A stretch of 6,590 nt of DNA, taken from NCBI GenBank assembly GCA_021825785.1, contig JAKAGP010000110.1, positions 1 through 6,590 of the forward strand, read 5' to 3'. The notes below the pieces were generated by a model. That model worked only from the letters and a program-made list of their open reading frames with translations. It was not told the DNA's origin and searched no databases. The translations under genes and the position numbers were made by a program. Positions within the stretch are counted from its first letter, which is position 1. Each line of letters opens with the position of its first letter. This document shows, piece by piece, positions 4,907-6,590 of this stretch. The stretch comes from Nitrospirota bacterium (GTDB taxonomy: Bacteria; Nitrospirota; Thermodesulfovibrionia; Thermodesulfovibrionales; JdFR-88).

Positions 4907-6590
4907 ATGTTCACCGAGATCAAAGGACAGATCGAAAGAATCACCTTCTACAACGAGGAAAACGGCTACACTATTGCAAAAATGAAGGCCGGAGGCCGAC
5001 ATGACCTGGTTACCGTTGTCGGCAACCTCCTTTCGGTCAGCGCCGGCGAGGTCCTGAAGCTTAAGGGACAGTGGAAGAACCACCCCAAGTTCGGCGAGCA
5101 GTTCGAGGTCGCCTCCTATGAATCCGTGGTCCCCGCTACAGTCAAAGGCATAGAGAAATACCTTGGATCGGGATTGATCAAGGGCATCGGACCCGTCATG
5201 GCCAGAAGGCTTGTTACTAAATTCGGCCTTGAGACCCTGAACGTCATCGAGGGCGAAACCGCTAGGCTAAGCGAAGTTGACGGCATAGGCGAAAAGAGAA
5301 TCGAGATGATCAAAAAGGCGTGGGATGACCAGAAGGAAATACGGGACGTCATGGTCTTCCTCCAGGGCCACGGCGTGAGCCCCGCCTATGCGGCCAAGAT
5401 TTACAAGCAGTATGCCAAGGAATCCATAAATATCGTCCAGGAAAATCCTTACCGGCTCGCCACGGACATTTTCGGCATCGGCTTTATTACCGCGGACAAG
5501 ATCGCCGAACAACTGGGCATAGCCAAGGACTCCCAGATCAGGGCCGAGGCAGGCATTCTCTATGTCCTCCATCAGCTCTCCGACGAGGGCCACGTCTATT
5601 ACCCCTACGAGTCCCTGATTGAGGAATGCAAGAAGGTCCTGGGCCTCGAACGGGACGTAATCGTCAAGGCTTTTGGCAGCATAGCAGAAGACCGGAAGAT
5701 AATCATCGAGGACCTGAACGCCGGGGAGTTTACGGAGAATAACAAGGCCGTCTATCTCGCAAAATTCCACGTCTGCGAGACCGGTGTGGCCGCCCGGCTA
5801 AAGGGCCTCATGCAGTTTCCAAAGCAGCTCAGGGCCTTCGATAAGGACAAGGCCCTCGAATGGGTCCAGAAGGAGCTAAAGATAAACCTCGCGGAAAACC
5901 AGAAACAGGCGATCCTGGAGGCCATAGACAAGAAAGTCATGGTGGTCACGGGCGGCCCAGGGACCGGCAAGACCACGATAATCAATTCGATCATCCGGAT
6001 ATACCGAAGACTGGGACAGAGAGTGCTCCTTGCCGCGCCCACCGGCAGGGCGGCAAAGAGAATGTCCGAGGCCACCGGGCATGAGGCCAAGACAGTCCAC
6101 CGCCTGCTTGAGTTCAGTCCCAAGGAGGGAAGATTCAAGAAGGATGAAAACAACCCGCTTGGGGCCGACCTTGTCGTCATAGACGAGGTTTCCATGATGG
6201 ACACGGTCCTCATGTACCAGTTCCTGAAGGCGGTTCCGCGGGACGCCACGCTTGTTCTCGTGGGCGATGTCGACCAACTGCCCTCTGTAGGAGCCGGCAA
6301 TATCCTGAAGGACATCATAGACTCGGGGCGTATCCCCACTGTGAGGCTGAACGAAATATTCAGGCAGGCCAAAGAGAGCCTGATCGTCGTCAACGCCCAC
6401 CGTGTCAATAACGGCCATATGCCGGTGACGGATAAAACCGGCGCCTCCATCCAGGATTTCTATTTTTTCCAGACGGAGGAGCCCGAACAGGCCCTGCTGA
6501 AGATCATCGAGCTATGCAAGGAGAAAATCCCCAGGAAATTCGGCTTTAAGCCTGTGGACGACATCCAGGTCCTTACCCCCATGCACCGGG
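4907..6590 (+). CDS. recD2: RecD2-type SF1B 5'-3' DNA helicase, 3'-truncated by window edge
   Basis: The frame from ATG 4907 stays open to the window end, giving 561 complete codons of an expected 715-800. MFTEIKGQIERITFYNEENGYTI is the typical RecD2 N-terminus, and a TAA at 4886-4888 rules out a longer start. Helix-hairpin-helix-like units lie at about 90-96 (LIKGIGP), 123-130 (EVDGIGEK) and 185-196 (TDIFGIGF region), a mark of RecD2 that RecBCD-type RecD lacks. The helicase core follows: Walker A GGPGTGKTT (349-357), motif Ia APTGRAAKRM (377-386), TVHRLL (396-401), Walker B VVIDEVSMMD (423-432), motif III LVGDVDQLPSVGAGN (451-465), and LNEIFRQA (481-488). Motifs V and VI and the C-terminal part lie beyond the window; QVLTPMHR is the last visible block. 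The protein uses ATP to unwind DNA 5' to 3' in repair and fork maintenance, without RecBC. It diverges from the AlkD gene. Confidence 0.95.
   Translation, partial: MFTEIKGQIERITFYNEENGYTIAKMKAGGRHDLVTVVGNLLSVSAGEVLKLKGQWKNHPKFGEQFEVASYESVVPATVKGIEKYLGSGLIKGIGPVMARRLVTKFGLETLNVIEGETARLSEVDGIGEKRIEMIKKAWDDQKEIRDVMVFLQGHGVSPAYAAKIYKQYAKESINIVQENPYRLATDIFGIGFITADKIAEQLGIAKDSQIRAEAGILYVLHQLSDEGHVYYPYESLIEECKKVLGLERDVIVKAFGSIAEDRKIIIEDLNAGEFTENNKAVYLAKFHVCETGVAARLKGLMQFPKQLRAFDKDKALEWVQKELKINLAENQKQAILEAIDKKVMVVTGGPGTGKTTIINSIIRIYRRLGQRVLLAAPTGRAAKRMSEATGHEAKTVHRLLEFSPKEGRFKKDENNPLGADLVVIDEVSMMDTVLMYQFLKAVPRDATLVLVGDVDQLPSVGAGNILKDIIDSGRIPTVRLNEIFRQAKESLIVVNAHRVNNGHMPVTDKTGASIQDFYFFQTEEPEQALLKIIELCKEKIPRKFGFKPVDDIQVLTPMHR

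Noticed and set aside
5752..6450. Long minus-strand open frame (232 codons) opposite recD2
   Set aside because: It lies wholly antisense to the conserved helicase core. Its translation is serine-, threonine- and arginine-rich with no family resemblance, as expected from a codon-biased shadow.
1..6590. CRISPR array, tRNA, insertion sequence or prophage signature
   Set aside because: No regularly spaced repeats, no cloverleaf-like sequence, no transposase motif and no terminal inverted repeats were found on reading the window by eye.

Overview
This 6.6 kb window is ordinary bacterial chromosome: dense, short intergenic gaps, eight protein genes on both strands, and no RNA gene, CRISPR array or insertion sequence that I can see. 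Base composition is close to balanced with a slight GC lean. A RecD2-type helicase, an SPL-like radical SAM protein and ChrB/MFS genes would fit a Gram-negative environmental anaerobe such as a Nitrospirota or Desulfobacterota member. That assignment is a guess from gene content, not a demonstrated placement.

Layout. Bases 2-682 (+) hold the 3' part of a radical SAM gene of the spore-photolyase-like family, with its start lost upstream. A roughly 100-base convergent gap follows, containing a 24-codon ORF with a good ribosome binding site. Three minus-strand genes come next, read right to left. A muconolactone-isomerase-fold protein (2110-1748) overlaps by an ATGA junction a small membrane protein (1751-1266), and 45 bases further on lies an XRE-type regulator with a TTG start (1220-786). 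Divergent from these across a 167-base promoter region is a plus-strand pair: a ChrB C-terminal-domain protein (2278-2739) and, 5 bases later, an MFS transporter (2745-4019). A 115-base convergent gap with a CAAACT-type short repeat follows. An AlkD-type DNA glycosylase gene (4866-4135, minus) and recD2 (4907 to the window end, plus) then diverge from a 40-base gap.

How the genes may work together. The ChrB-MFS pair looks like a compact oxyanion or metal resistance operon in which an MFS carrier stands where the CHR transporter ChrA would usually be. AlkD (alkylated-base removal) and RecD2 (5'-3' helicase in repair and replication) are two genome-maintenance genes sharing one promoter region. 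The isomerase-fold and membrane proteins are almost certainly co-translated, but their job is unknown. There is no stretch over 300 bases without a gene. I found no convincing novel multi-gene defence or mobile system; the most interesting items are the ChrB-MFS pairing, the ATGA-coupled unknown pair, the short SD-led ORF and the compact repair-gene divergence.
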